Below, piece after piece: positions 7,406 through 14,722 of a DNA stretch of 64,000 nt. A model generated the notes under the pieces. That model worked only from the letters and a program-made list of their open reading frames with translations. It was not told the origin of the DNA and ran no database searches. Location of the stretch: NCBI RefSeq assembly GCF_050314255.1, contig NZ_JBNPMZ010000005.1, forward strand, positions 107,653 to 171,652, written 5' to 3'. The translations under genes were made by a program, and so were the position numbers. Every line of letters starts with the position of its first letter. The first letter of the stretch is position 1. The DNA is from Claveliimonas sp034178805 (lineage in GTDB: Bacteria > Bacillota > Clostridia > Lachnospirales > Lachnospiraceae).

Positions 7406-8044
7406 TTAATCAATCTTTATATTATAGAATTCTTCGCTTATCAAGTGTTTGATACTCTCTGGTATAGATTTATGTTTATCTTCTACCAGTAACGTATCGT
7501 ACTTTGCCGTACTCGCATCTTTCGAGAAAATAAAGTCAACAATTTCACCATCATTACTTTTCTCAACAGACGAATCCTCAACCCGTAACGACATAGGCAG
7601 AAAGAAGTCATTTACCTTCTTTCCTTTATTATCCGTATTCTCTGTTAGACCTAATGTAAACTCTAAATTGGTAACACTGAGTTTGTATATAATTGTAACA
7701 GTCTGCATATCCTTAAGAATACAGACCATATCATTTGTTAACTCTGGTAATCTCTTCAAACATGGCAGTTTCTTTTTTGCATTCGCATATGGGTGTCTTG
7801 CATTAAAATAAAACTGGTTATTTGTAAGTTTCGCCTTTTTAGCATTCTTATAAAAATCCTTTGAAGAAAGCTTTGTCTCCACTCCTGTTAAATGAAGAAA
7901 GTGATCTACAGGAAAAGATACTTCGAAATATTCATCTCCATATACATACAGAAAAGCTTTACCTGCTAAATCTTGGCTATATATCACAGCTGAATCTATA
8001 ATTCCTTGTCGTATTGCATTTTTCTTATCCGTTTTAGTTGCCAT
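7406..8044 (-). CDS. Putative phage-type nuclease/toxin (PBECR4-like)
   Basis: A 212-residue soluble protein that starts at ATG 8044 with GAGG five bases upstream. The segment FPVDHFLHLTGVETKLSSKDF followed by FYKNAKKAKL and NARHPYANAKKKL resembles the PBECR4 group, a BECR-fold (Barnase-EndoU-Colicin-RelE) nuclease-like domain found in phages and islands; the match is from memory and moderate. Later segments (TLGLTENTDNKG, FLPMSLRVED, FIFSKDAS) are consistent with a mixed alpha/beta enzyme. No helix-turn-helix or membrane segment is seen. The gene is preceded by a structured RNA and a terminator under one promoter, and followed by its own terminator: the order RNA, terminator, protein is that of type III toxin-antitoxin loci. 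It could equally be a phage accessory protein of unknown role. Confidence 0.6.
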   Translation of the reverse strand: MATKTDKKNAIRQGIIDSAVIYSQDLAGKAFLYVYGDEYFEVSFPVDHFLHLTGVETKLSSKDFYKNAKKAKLTNNQFYFNARHPYANAKKKLPCLKRLPELTNDMVCILKDMQTVTIIYKLSVTNLEFTLGLTENTDNKGKKVNDFFLPMSLRVEDSSVEKSNDGEIVDFIFSKDASTAKYDTLLVEDKHKSIPESIKHLISEEFYNIKID

Positions 8045-8062
8045 CTATACCTCATACGTAAA

Positions 8063-8091
8063 GAGGAGTGTGATGCGAAACCACACTCCTC
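8063..8091 (-). terminator. Attenuating terminator between structured RNA and nuclease-like gene
   Basis: GAGGAGTGTG pairs perfectly with CACACTCCTC (10 base pairs, 9-base loop) on the minus strand. Only three T follow, so partial read-through into the gene at 8044 is expected. This matches how type III antitoxin RNA is made in excess over toxin mRNA. Confidence 0.8.
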
Positions 8092-8315
8092 AGAATTTCT
8101 TAAAAAAGAGTTTTCTGCTGGTTGTCAGCCTCGGTATCCAGTTAAGATACCCATAACGACATGGAAATCATTAAGTCCCCCACGTGGACTACAGCTTTCT
8201 CCAAGCTGCCAGGCTCGATGCCCAGTTAAGACATCTAATGAGATGGAAAATTATCCTGCTCCATCTGCAGCCCAACTTTTAACGATGCTCTTACATCGAG
8301 AACATTTCTGTTCCT
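8092..8315 (-). ncRNA. Candidate structured RNA with two paralogous stem-loop units
   Basis: From a predicted start near 8315 the minus-strand transcript folds into a chain of short hairpins: 8300-8313 (GAACA/TGTTC with a GAAA loop), 8283-8298, then unit B (stem 8241-8247/8260-8266 plus hairpin 8217-8235), hairpin 8192-8208, and unit A (stem 8159-8164/8180-8185 plus hairpin 8133-8151). The two small hairpins have the same seven-base loop UUAACUG on six-base-pair stems of different sequence (GGUAUC/GAUACC and GAUGUC/GGCAUC), and one stem contains a U-G pair that exists only on the minus strand. Changed but paired stems with identical loops indicate selection on RNA structure. The RNA ends at the 8063-8091 terminator. 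Not matched to a known RNA family. Confidence 0.65.
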
Positions 8316-8321
8316 ACTTAT

Positions 8322-8349
8322 ATTATACTCAGTTCAGCGAAAAAATCAA
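8322..8349 (-). promoter_or_regulatory. Sigma-A promoter of the structured RNA/nuclease unit
   Basis: On the minus strand TTGATT (8344-8349) and a perfect TATAAT (8322-8327) are 16 bases apart, predicting a start near 8315, right at the first hairpin of the RNA. Confidence 0.8.
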
Positions 8350-8378
8350 CATAAATCCATACTTTCCATATATTTCAC

Positions 8379-8453
8379 TTACATGATCGTCGGCGTCTCC
8401 CGGTACTTATAGCCGCTCTGCACATAAACCTTAATGCTTCTTTTCTTTGCCAT
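8379..8453 (-). pseudogene. SymE-type toxin, N-terminal fragment
   Basis: A 24-codon frame from ATG 8453, with GGAGG seven bases upstream, reads MAKKRSIKVYVQSGYKYRE and ends TIM before a stop at 8379. This is the typical N-terminus of SymE-like type I addiction module toxins (usually 50-90 residues), whose AbrB-like core would follow directly. The rest is missing; just beyond the break lies the promoter of the RNA/nuclease unit, so a deletion or insertion joined the two. Confidence 0.7.
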
Positions 8454-8479
8454 TATGATTTCCTCCGTTTCTGTGATTG

Positions 8480-9910
8480 TCATTGATTGCCAGTTTCTTC
8501 TTCCAAATCTTCATCGATCCTTATTTTCGTATCCGGTTTTCGGTTGCTCAAGAGACACACAGTTTCTATATGATAAGTCCCCGGGAATAAGTCCACGCAT
8601 GCGATCCGCTCCACCTGATATCCCCTTCCCTGCAGCATCTCCAGATCCCGCGCAAGGCTGGTTGGTTTGCAGGCGATATACACCATCTTCTCCACGCCGA
8701 AATTTGTGATCTTCTCCAGTGCCTTCGGATGCACACCGTCGCGCGGCGGATCAAGCACGATCAGGTCTGGCTTTTCTCCCAGCTCATCGATGACTTTCAG
8801 CACGTCTCCCGCCCAGAAGGTGCAGTTAGAAAGACCATTGAGCTTTGCATTTTCTTTTGCTGCCTCTACGGCTTCTTCTACGATTTCAACACCTACTACT
8901 TTCTTAGCTACAGGGGCTAGTATCTGGGCAATGGTTCCGGTTCCGCTGTACAGGTCGAAAATAACCTTGTCCTTTGTCTCACCGATATACTCTCTTGCTT
9001 TTTCGTACAGAACCTCCGCTCCCAGTGAGTTGGTCTGAAAGAAAGAAAATGGCGTGATCTTGAACTTTAATCCCAGAAGTTCTTCGTAGAAATAACTCTG
9101 TCCATATAAGGTTTCCGTTCCTTCATCTTTCACTGCATCTGCCAGGCTGTCATTCCGGGTATGAAGGATTCCGGCAATTTTCCCATCCATCTGAAGAGCT
9201 GTGAGACGCTGCACCCACTCATGAAGATCGGCAACTCTTCCATCTGCATTTGCACTGGCTGTTATCATATCAATGAGAATCTCTCCCGTCTTCACTGCCT
9301 TTCTCACCAGCAGATGGCGAAAATATCCTGTGTGGCGCATTTTATGATAATAAGGAAGACCGGTCTCTTTCGCATACTCCAGCGTGCATGCAAGAATCTT
9401 CCGGTAATCTTCATCTACGATCTGACACTCTGATACATTAACAATGTCATGAAAGCTGCCTCTCTTATGCATTCCAAGAGCCAGCGGGCCATCCTTATAT
9501 TCATCACCGAAGGAGAATTCCATTTTATTTCGGTAGGCATTTTTTACCGGGCTTTCCAGCACTCCTTCCCAAAGGTATTCTCCTTGCACTGCCTTATCCA
9601 TCATGGCGTGAATCTGTTCTTCCTTCATTCTGATCTGTTCTTCATATGGAAGATTCTGATAAGTACATCCTCCACATTCTCCGAAATGCGGACATGGGGA
9701 AGGGATTTCAAGAGGCGAAGGCTCCACCACATTAAGAAGTCTTCCTTCCGCTTTTCCCTTACGTATCTTATTAACCGACAATTCTATCTTTTGTCCGGGG
9801 ACACCATTTTTTACCATCACAGGCTGGTCTTCCCCTTCTATACGCACAATGCCATGATTGGGAAAATCTACTCTTTCTATCACTCCCTCTAAAATTTGTC
9901 CTTTTTTCAT
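8480..9910 (-). CDS. rlmD: 23S rRNA (uracil-5-)-methyltransferase, RlmD/RumA type
   Basis: A 476-residue SAM-dependent RNA methyltransferase that makes 5-methyluridine in 23S rRNA. It has an N-terminal TRAM domain (about 1-62), an iron-sulfur cluster motif with Cys73, Cys79 and Cys82 (CPHFGECGGC), a central RNA-binding part, and a Rossmann domain with FDLYSGTGTIAQ and LDPPRDGVHPKAL. The nucleophile is Cys414 in YIACKPTSLARD. The ATG at 9910 begins MKKGQILEG. Firmicutes often carry several TrmA/RlmD paralogues (RlmCD, RlmD, TrmA-like), so which uridine is modified is not certain. It is transcribed alone, away from the terminators at 9994-10067. Confidence 0.9.
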   Translation of the reverse strand: MKKGQILEGVIERVDFPNHGIVRIEGEDQPVMVKNGVPGQKIELSVNKIRKGKAEGRLLNVVEPSPLEIPSPCPHFGECGGCTYQNLPYEEQIRMKEEQIHAMMDKAVQGEYLWEGVLESPVKNAYRNKMEFSFGDEYKDGPLALGMHKRGSFHDIVNVSECQIVDEDYRKILACTLEYAKETGLPYYHKMRHTGYFRHLLVRKAVKTGEILIDMITASANADGRVADLHEWVQRLTALQMDGKIAGILHTRNDSLADAVKDEGTETLYGQSYFYEELLGLKFKITPFSFFQTNSLGAEVLYEKAREYIGETKDKVIFDLYSGTGTIAQILAPVAKKVVGVEIVEEAVEAAKENAKLNGLSNCTFWAGDVLKVIDELGEKPDLIVLDPPRDGVHPKALEKITNFGVEKMVYIACKPTSLARDLEMLQGRGYQVERIACVDLFPGTYHIETVCLLSNRKPDTKIRIDEDLEEETGNQ

Positions 9911-9944
9911 TACTTTATATCCATCCTTCCATTTCTATTCTCAA

Positions 9945-9987
9945 TTCAATACTCGCTCACGAGTCCTGGCGCGGGATTCGAGCCTGC
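9945..9987. repeat. Dispersed 43-base repeat, copy 1
   Basis: This stretch (TTCAATACTCGCTCACGAG at its start) aligns without gaps to 52182-52224, about 37 of 43 bases equal. It contains an ACTCG...CGAGT palindrome and a GGCGCGG core. A related partial copy is at 16469-16494. It lies between rlmD and the terminators, outside genes. Confidence 0.65.
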
Positions 9988-9993
9988 GAACTA

Positions 9994-10016
9994 AAAAAGG
10001 TCCACTGGACCTTTTT
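9994..10016. terminator. Symmetric terminator upstream of rlmD
   Basis: AAAAAGGTCC and GGACCTTTTT flank ACT: a perfect hairpin with T runs on both strands, serving as a second stop for minus-strand transcripts from the 10082-10327 gene. Confidence 0.85.
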
Positions 10017-10040
10017 GGCGTATGCATGGCAACCGAAAAA

Positions 10041-10067
10041 GAGGACAGAACCTTGCGTCCTGCCCTC
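10041..10067 (-). terminator. Terminator of the acidic-tail membrane protein gene
   Basis: On the minus strand GAGGGCAGGAC pairs with GTTCTGTCCTC (one bulge/wobble) and is followed by five T. Confidence 0.75.
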
Positions 10068-10081
10068 TGTGGATTTTTGCC

Positions 10082-10327
10082 TTATACCTGATCATCATCA
10101 TTGAAGAAGTCATCATCGAAATCATCTTCAAAATCTTCTTCGAAATCTTCCAGATAATCCGGGGTAAAGAAACAATATACTGCATATGCAATAGCTGCAA
10201 CTGCTGCGATTGCTCCTACAATTGCCAAGATCCAGAGAACTGTTTTACAGCATTTATCCTCTTCTTCTTTTTTGTGAATGAGATCGTTCAACTTTGATGC
10301 AGCAATAATATCTTCTACTTTACTCAT
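10082..10327 (-). CDS. Small membrane protein with acidic C-terminal tail
   Basis: An 81-residue protein starting at ATG 10327 (MSKVEDIIAASKLNDLIHKK); an 11-codon in-frame extension has no ribosome binding site. It has an N-terminal amphipathic helix, a KCCKT pair of cysteines, a single hydrophobic helix (about 30-50, rich in Ala, Ile, Val) and a C-terminal tail of about 25 residues that is almost entirely Asp, Glu and Phe (EDFEDDFDDDFF), coded by near-repeats of GAAGAT/GATGAT units. Related short proteins are widespread in Lachnospiraceae, possibly the DUF4366-like group (from memory, not verified). Function unknown; it is next to pcrA but has its own terminators. Confidence 0.75.
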   Translation of the reverse strand: MSKVEDIIAASKLNDLIHKKEEEDKCCKTVLWILAIVGAIAAVAAIAYAVYCFFTPDYLEDFEEDFEDDFDDDFFNDDDQV

Positions 10328-10437
10328 GGTCCCACGTCCTTTCTTTTGCTTGTCACGCAAGTAAAATTCATTAGATTCATTATAACACTAACCTATGAAG
10401 ATTACTACAATTTTATGTGAAAAAACATAATTTTATC

Positions 10438-12672
10438 CTATATTTTCTGAAGCTTTGCAAAGGCAGCAAACATTTTTTTCGTTCCTGCCGAATCGAAATC
10501 CACCGTTACTTCATAATCTCTTCCGCCCTCAGTGATGGCTGTCACAAGACCTTCTCCGAACTTCACATGGCGGACTCTGTCTCCCACATCATATCCCGGT
10601 CCTTTACCGCCGGTTACTTTAAACTGTTGCACCGGTTTCATGACAAATGGCTTCGAATGAAAGCTCTGTTTCGCCTGCTGATAAGCAGTCTGCTTAAGCG
10701 GCTCAGCCTTTTTCATTTTCTCAAATATCTCTCCGGAAGATAAAAATTCTACCGGAATTTCTTTCATGAACCGTGACATGGTGTGATACTGAGTTTCTCC
10801 GCGAATCATCCTGCGCCTTGCACATGTGAGTGTGAGATTTTTCTTTGCTCTGGTGATTCCTACGTAGCATAATCGCCGCTCTTCCTCGATTTCCTCCTCC
10901 GGATTATCTGCCTGAATAGAAATGTAACTTGGGAAAATGCCTTCCTCCATTCCTGCCAGATATACCTGAGGGAACTCCAGACCTTTGGCACTATGCAGTG
11001 TCATCAACACAACATAATCTCCATTTTCATCCAGGCTGTCAATGTCTGCTACCAGAGCCACTTCTTCCAGAAATCCGCTTAAGGTTACCGGCGTCTGCTG
11101 CTCCTCGCACAATTCTTCATAAGCCACGATCTTGCTGCGAAGCTCGTCGATATTTTCCAGACGGGTCTCAGCCTCTATCTCACCCTCTGACTTCAATTCT
11201 TCCTCATATCCTGTTTCTTCTATTATTAAATCCATCAGCTCAGAAATGCTGAGATTCTCTGCTTCTGCTTTAAAATGCTCCATTAAAGCCACAAAGGACT
11301 CCATCCTTGCAGCTCCCCTTCCTATGTTGGGGATCAGGTCTACTCCCCGCAGTGCTTCGTAGAAACCGATTTCCCGGGACGCCGCATATTCCTGGACTCT
11401 ATTAATACTGGTAAGGCCGATTCCACGTTTTGGAACATTAATAATCCGTCGCACAGCCAGATCATCCCGCCCATTGTCGATGGTTTTCAGGTAAGCCAGC
11501 AGATCCTTGATTTCCTTACGTGCATAGAAATTGATGCCGCCTACTATTTTATATGGAATATTGGCAGTCACAAATTTTTCTTCAAAGAGACGGGACTGGG
11601 CATTGGTTCGATACAGAATCGCATTATCAGAATAGGCAAGGTCTCCTGCATTCACATGGCTCTTAATATCTCCCACTATGTACTCTGCCTCGTCATAGGC
11701 AGAATCAAACTCCCGGAACGTTAACTTCTCTCCCTCTCCATTTGCTGTCCAGAGCGTCTTATCCTTCCGCCCTCTGTTATGTCGTATCACAGCATTTGCC
11801 GCATTCAGAATATTTCCGGTAGACCGGTAGTTCTGCTCCAGTTTAATCACTCTGGCATCTTCAAATACCTGCTCGAAATTCAGGATATTTCTGATATTTG
11901 CTCCACGGAATTTGTAAATAGACTGGTCATCATCTCCCACCACACACAGGTTCCTGTATTTGGATGCCAGAATCTGAATCAGCTTAAACTGTACGGTGTT
12001 AGTATCCTGATACTCGTCTACCATAATATAACGGAATCTCTCCTGATAGTACTCCAGAACATCCGGCTGAGTCTGAAAAAGCTGTACCGCTTTTACCAAC
12101 AGGTCGTCAAAATCCAAAGCATTATTTGCGCGAAGCTGTTTTTCATACTCTTCATACACCTGGGCAATCTTCTGTCTTCCATAATCCCCTTCCGCCTGGA
12201 GGCGATATTCCGATGCAGTAATCATCTCATTTTTTGCCGAGGAAATGGCTGACAAAAGAGAACGTTCTTTATATATTTTGGTATCAATCTGAAGATGCTT
12301 GCAGACATCCTTCATTAGCGTCTTCTGGTCGTCTGTATCGTAAATCGTAAAATTCGTATCGTATCCAAGACGGTCAATATATCGTCTCAGTATCCTGACA
12401 CAGGTAGAGTGGAAGGTGCTGACCCAGATACTTTCAGACCCGTATCCTACGATATTGTCCACTCTCTCCCTCATCTCTCCTGCCGCTTTATTGGTAAATG
12501 TAATGGCAAGAATATTCCAGGGATTGATTCCCTTTTCTTCTATTAGATATGCGATCCGGTGTGTCAGCACCCTGGTCTTTCCGGAACCGGCACCTGCCAG
12601 AATCAAAAGCGGTCCGTCTGTATGGTAGACTGCCTGCTGCTGCATATCATTTAATGTTTCATATATACTCAT
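10438..12672 (-). CDS. pcrA: ATP-dependent DNA helicase PcrA (UvrD family)
   Basis: A 744-residue superfamily 1A helicase that unwinds DNA 3' to 5' in repair and rolling-circle replication and clears RecA and RNA polymerase. Visible motifs: Q motif LNDMQQQAV at the start, Walker A AGAGSGKT (26-33), motif Ia TFTNKAAGEM, Walker B MVDEYQDTN, motif III VGDDDQSIYKFRGA, motif IV LEQNYRST, and motif VI YVGITRAKKNL. The C-terminal region after about 660 carries the Tudor-like segment GDRVRHVKFGEGLV that binds RNA polymerase. The start at 12672 follows GGGAG. Length is normal for PcrA. It is a single gene with a divergent aromatic operon upstream. Confidence 0.95.
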   Translation of the reverse strand: MSIYETLNDMQQQAVYHTDGPLLILAGAGSGKTRVLTHRIAYLIEEKGINPWNILAITFTNKAAGEMRERVDNIVGYGSESIWVSTFHSTCVRILRRYIDRLGYDTNFTIYDTDDQKTLMKDVCKHLQIDTKIYKERSLLSAISSAKNEMITASEYRLQAEGDYGRQKIAQVYEEYEKQLRANNALDFDDLLVKAVQLFQTQPDVLEYYQERFRYIMVDEYQDTNTVQFKLIQILASKYRNLCVVGDDDQSIYKFRGANIRNILNFEQVFEDARVIKLEQNYRSTGNILNAANAVIRHNRGRKDKTLWTANGEGEKLTFREFDSAYDEAEYIVGDIKSHVNAGDLAYSDNAILYRTNAQSRLFEEKFVTANIPYKIVGGINFYARKEIKDLLAYLKTIDNGRDDLAVRRIINVPKRGIGLTSINRVQEYAASREIGFYEALRGVDLIPNIGRGAARMESFVALMEHFKAEAENLSISELMDLIIEETGYEEELKSEGEIEAETRLENIDELRSKIVAYEELCEEQQTPVTLSGFLEEVALVADIDSLDENGDYVVLMTLHSAKGLEFPQVYLAGMEEGIFPSYISIQADNPEEEIEEERRLCYVGITRAKKNLTLTCARRRMIRGETQYHTMSRFMKEIPVEFLSSGEIFEKMKKAEPLKQTAYQQAKQSFHSKPFVMKPVQQFKVTGGKGPGYDVGDRVRHVKFGEGLVTAITEGGRDYEVTVDFDSAGTKKMFAAFAKLQKI

Positions 12673-12804
12673 AATTCACTCCCATATTACACATTCTTAT
12701 CACGCGTGTATCTTTCATTATGTACACCACGTTTTCTCCTGTTCCATCATATCACAGATTTCTTTTTCCTTACAGAATTATTTTAAAAAAATGTGTAAAA
12801 TCTA

Positions 12805-12833
12805 TGGACAAAATCTTTTTTATGAGTTATATT
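12805..12833 (+). promoter_or_regulatory. Candidate promoter of the SDR-aroF-aroB operon
   Basis: TGGACA (12805-12810) and TATATT (12828-12833) spaced by 17 bases. The leader to the ATG at 12937 is about 95 bases and contains a GCTCCGCGAGCGAG inverted repeat; no T-box or known riboswitch was recognised in the 264-base gap. Confidence 0.6.
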
Positions 12834-12936
12834 TTTAATGCATTCACAATTCAGCGCGTTAAAGTTTGAATACGTTAAGATTTGTAATACACAATTTACG
12901 CTCCGCGAGCGAGTTTTTATATTTGGGAGGTTTTTT

Positions 12937-13680
12937 ATGAGATTACAGGGAGAAGTTGCAATTGTAACCGGTGCCGGAAAGGGTATCGGAAAAGAAATTG
13001 CTCTTTCTATAGGAAAAGAAGGTGCTACTGTTATTGCTGTAGCACGTACCCAGTCCGATCTTGATCAGACAGTAAAAGAAATTGAAGAAGCCGGCGGCAC
13101 TGCCATCGCTCTTTCCAGGGATCTGACCGATTCGGCCCAGGTGCAGTCCATGGTAGATACTGTCGTTGAAAAATACGGAAAAATTGATATACTTGTTAAT
13201 AACGCCGGAGGTTATCCAAGAGAGATTTACAACAATATTGAACACCAGGCAATTAAGATCTGGGACTGGACCGAAGAACAATGGGATCAGATTATAAAAA
13301 CCAATCTGAAAATTCCATTTCTCTGTACCAATAAGGTCATTCCTGTCATGATAAAACAGCATAAAGGAAAGATTGTCAACATTTCATCCAGAATGGGACG
13401 CATTTCATCCCAGATGGGTGCCTATGCATGTGCCAAATCCGCAATCATTACCCTGACCAAAACCACCGCCCTTCAGGCTCAGGAATACGGAATTCAGTGT
13501 AATGCCATCGCTCCCGGAATTCTGGACACGCCGGGACAGCGCGTGTACAATCACTCTGTCGGACAGGACGGATGCACCATGGGAAACGTAGACTGTATGG
13601 GAAAAGCCGCACTGTACCTGCTCTGTGACACACCAGATATTATGACAGGTCAGGTGATTGATATCTGGACTGCCATATAA
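12937..13680 (+). CDS. Short-chain dehydrogenase/reductase linked to aromatic biosynthesis genes
   Basis: A 247-residue classical SDR oxidoreductase starting at ATG 12937 (GGGAGG seven bases upstream; an upstream in-frame extension lacks one). It has the NAD(P) motif TGAGKGIG (about 11-18), NNAGG in the middle of the Rossmann fold, the catalytic Ser in NISSRMGR and YACAKS as the Tyr-Lys pair. The substrate is not predictable from sequence. It is the first gene of an operon with a DAHP synthase (41 bases downstream) and 3-dehydroquinate synthase, so a role on shikimate-pathway or related ketone intermediates is a reasonable inference. Confidence 0.85.
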   Translation: MRLQGEVAIVTGAGKGIGKEIALSIGKEGATVIAVARTQSDLDQTVKEIEEAGGTAIALSRDLTDSAQVQSMVDTVVEKYGKIDILVNNAGGYPREIYNNIEHQAIKIWDWTEEQWDQIIKTNLKIPFLCTNKVIPVMIKQHKGKIVNISSRMGRISSQMGAYACAKSAIITLTKTTALQAQEYGIQCNAIAPGILDTPGQRVYNHSVGQDGCTMGNVDCMGKAALYLLCDTPDIMTGQVIDIWTAI

Positions 13681-13720
13681 ACAGTTACCAGAATATTAAT
13701 TTTTTTAAGGAGTATATATC

Positions 13721-14722
13721 ATGATTATTAAATTAAAAAATTCAACTACTGAATCACAAAAACAGCAACTGGTAAATTGGGCGGAGAATCAGGGCGTATC
13801 CGTATGCACAGTTATCGGTAACGTAGATACCCTGCTTGGATTTATCGGAGATACTTCACATATCGATATCGAACAGCTGGAAGCCATGGAAATTGTAGAT
13901 GCCGTTAAACGAATCCAGGCACCATATAAAAAGGCGAACCGCTCCTTCCATCCGGAAGACACTGTTATAACGGTTGGAGACGTACAGATCGGCAGCGGCA
14001 AACCTGTGATCATTGCCGGTCCATGTTCGGTTGAATCCGAAGAGCAGATCTGCAATATTGCAAAAGAGGTAAAAAAAGCTGGTGCACAGATTCTTCGCGG
14101 AGGCGCCTTCAAGCCGCGTACTTCCCCTTACGCATTCCAGGGGCTCAGAAAAGACGGGATTACTCTTCTTCTGGAAGCCAAGAAAGAAACCGGTCTTCCA
14201 ATCGTCACAGAGATCATGGATATCTCACAGCTATCACTCTTTGACGACATAGATATGATTCAGGTCGGAGCAAGAAATATGCAGAATTTTGAACTTCTTA
14301 AGGAGCTTGGAAAGATTAACAAACCGATTCTTCTCAAACGTGGACTTTCCAGTACACTGGAAGAACTTCTGATGAGTGCAGAATACATTATGAGCGGCGG
14401 CAATGAACAGGTGATTCTCTGCGAGCGTGGTATCCGTACCTTTGAGCGCGCCACACGAAATACCCTAGATCTGTCTGCTGTTCCGGTTCTGAAATCACTG
14501 TCACATCTTCCGGTTATCGTAGACCCAAGCCATGCAACAGGAAAGGCCAATCTGGTAGCACCGATGTCACGGGCAGCTATTGCTGCAGGAGCCGATGGTC
14601 TGATTATCGAAGTGCACAATAACCCTGAAATGGCATTGTGTGACGGCCAGCAGTCTCTGACCCCGGCAGCATTTGCAGAATTAAAACAATCCTTAGATAA
14701 GGTGGCGGCAGCATTATGTTAG
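13721..14722 (+). CDS. aroF: 3-deoxy-7-phosphoheptulonate synthase, class I-beta
   Basis: A 333-residue DAHP synthase, which joins phosphoenolpyruvate and erythrose 4-phosphate in the first step of aromatic amino acid synthesis. The first 65 or so residues form the ferredoxin-like regulatory domain typical of the Thermotoga-type enzyme, usually feedback inhibited by Tyr or Phe. The TIM-barrel catalytic domain follows with AGPCSVES, LRGGAFKPRTSPYAFQG, the metal and substrate residues in QVGARNMQNF and VDPSHATG. AAGGAG lies upstream of ATG 13721. It overlaps aroB by seven bases. A second DAHP synthase of the other subclass is at 57776-58807, so the cell can regulate entry into the pathway in two ways. 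Confidence 0.95.
   Translation: MIIKLKNSTTESQKQQLVNWAENQGVSVCTVIGNVDTLLGFIGDTSHIDIEQLEAMEIVDAVKRIQAPYKKANRSFHPEDTVITVGDVQIGSGKPVIIAGPCSVESEEQICNIAKEVKKAGAQILRGGAFKPRTSPYAFQGLRKDGITLLLEAKKETGLPIVTEIMDISQLSLFDDIDMIQVGARNMQNFELLKELGKINKPILLKRGLSSTLEELLMSAEYIMSGGNEQVILCERGIRTFERATRNTLDLSAVPVLKSLSHLPVIVDPSHATGKANLVAPMSRAAIAAGADGLIIEVHNNPEMALCDGQQSLTPAAFAELKQSLDKVAAALC

Noticed and set aside
9961..9990. tRNA-like T-arm sequence (GGCTCGAATCCCGC on the minus strand)
   Set aside because: No acceptor stem, anticodon arm or D arm around it; it belongs to the dispersed 43-base repeat.
12838..12936. In-frame N-terminal extension of the SDR gene
   Set aside because: Includes the leader inverted repeat and has no ribosome binding site; GGGAGG supports the start at 12937.
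12673..12936. Possible T-box or other riboswitch before the aromatic operon
   Set aside because: No T-box specifier loop, AGGGTGG motif or matching antiterminator could be found.
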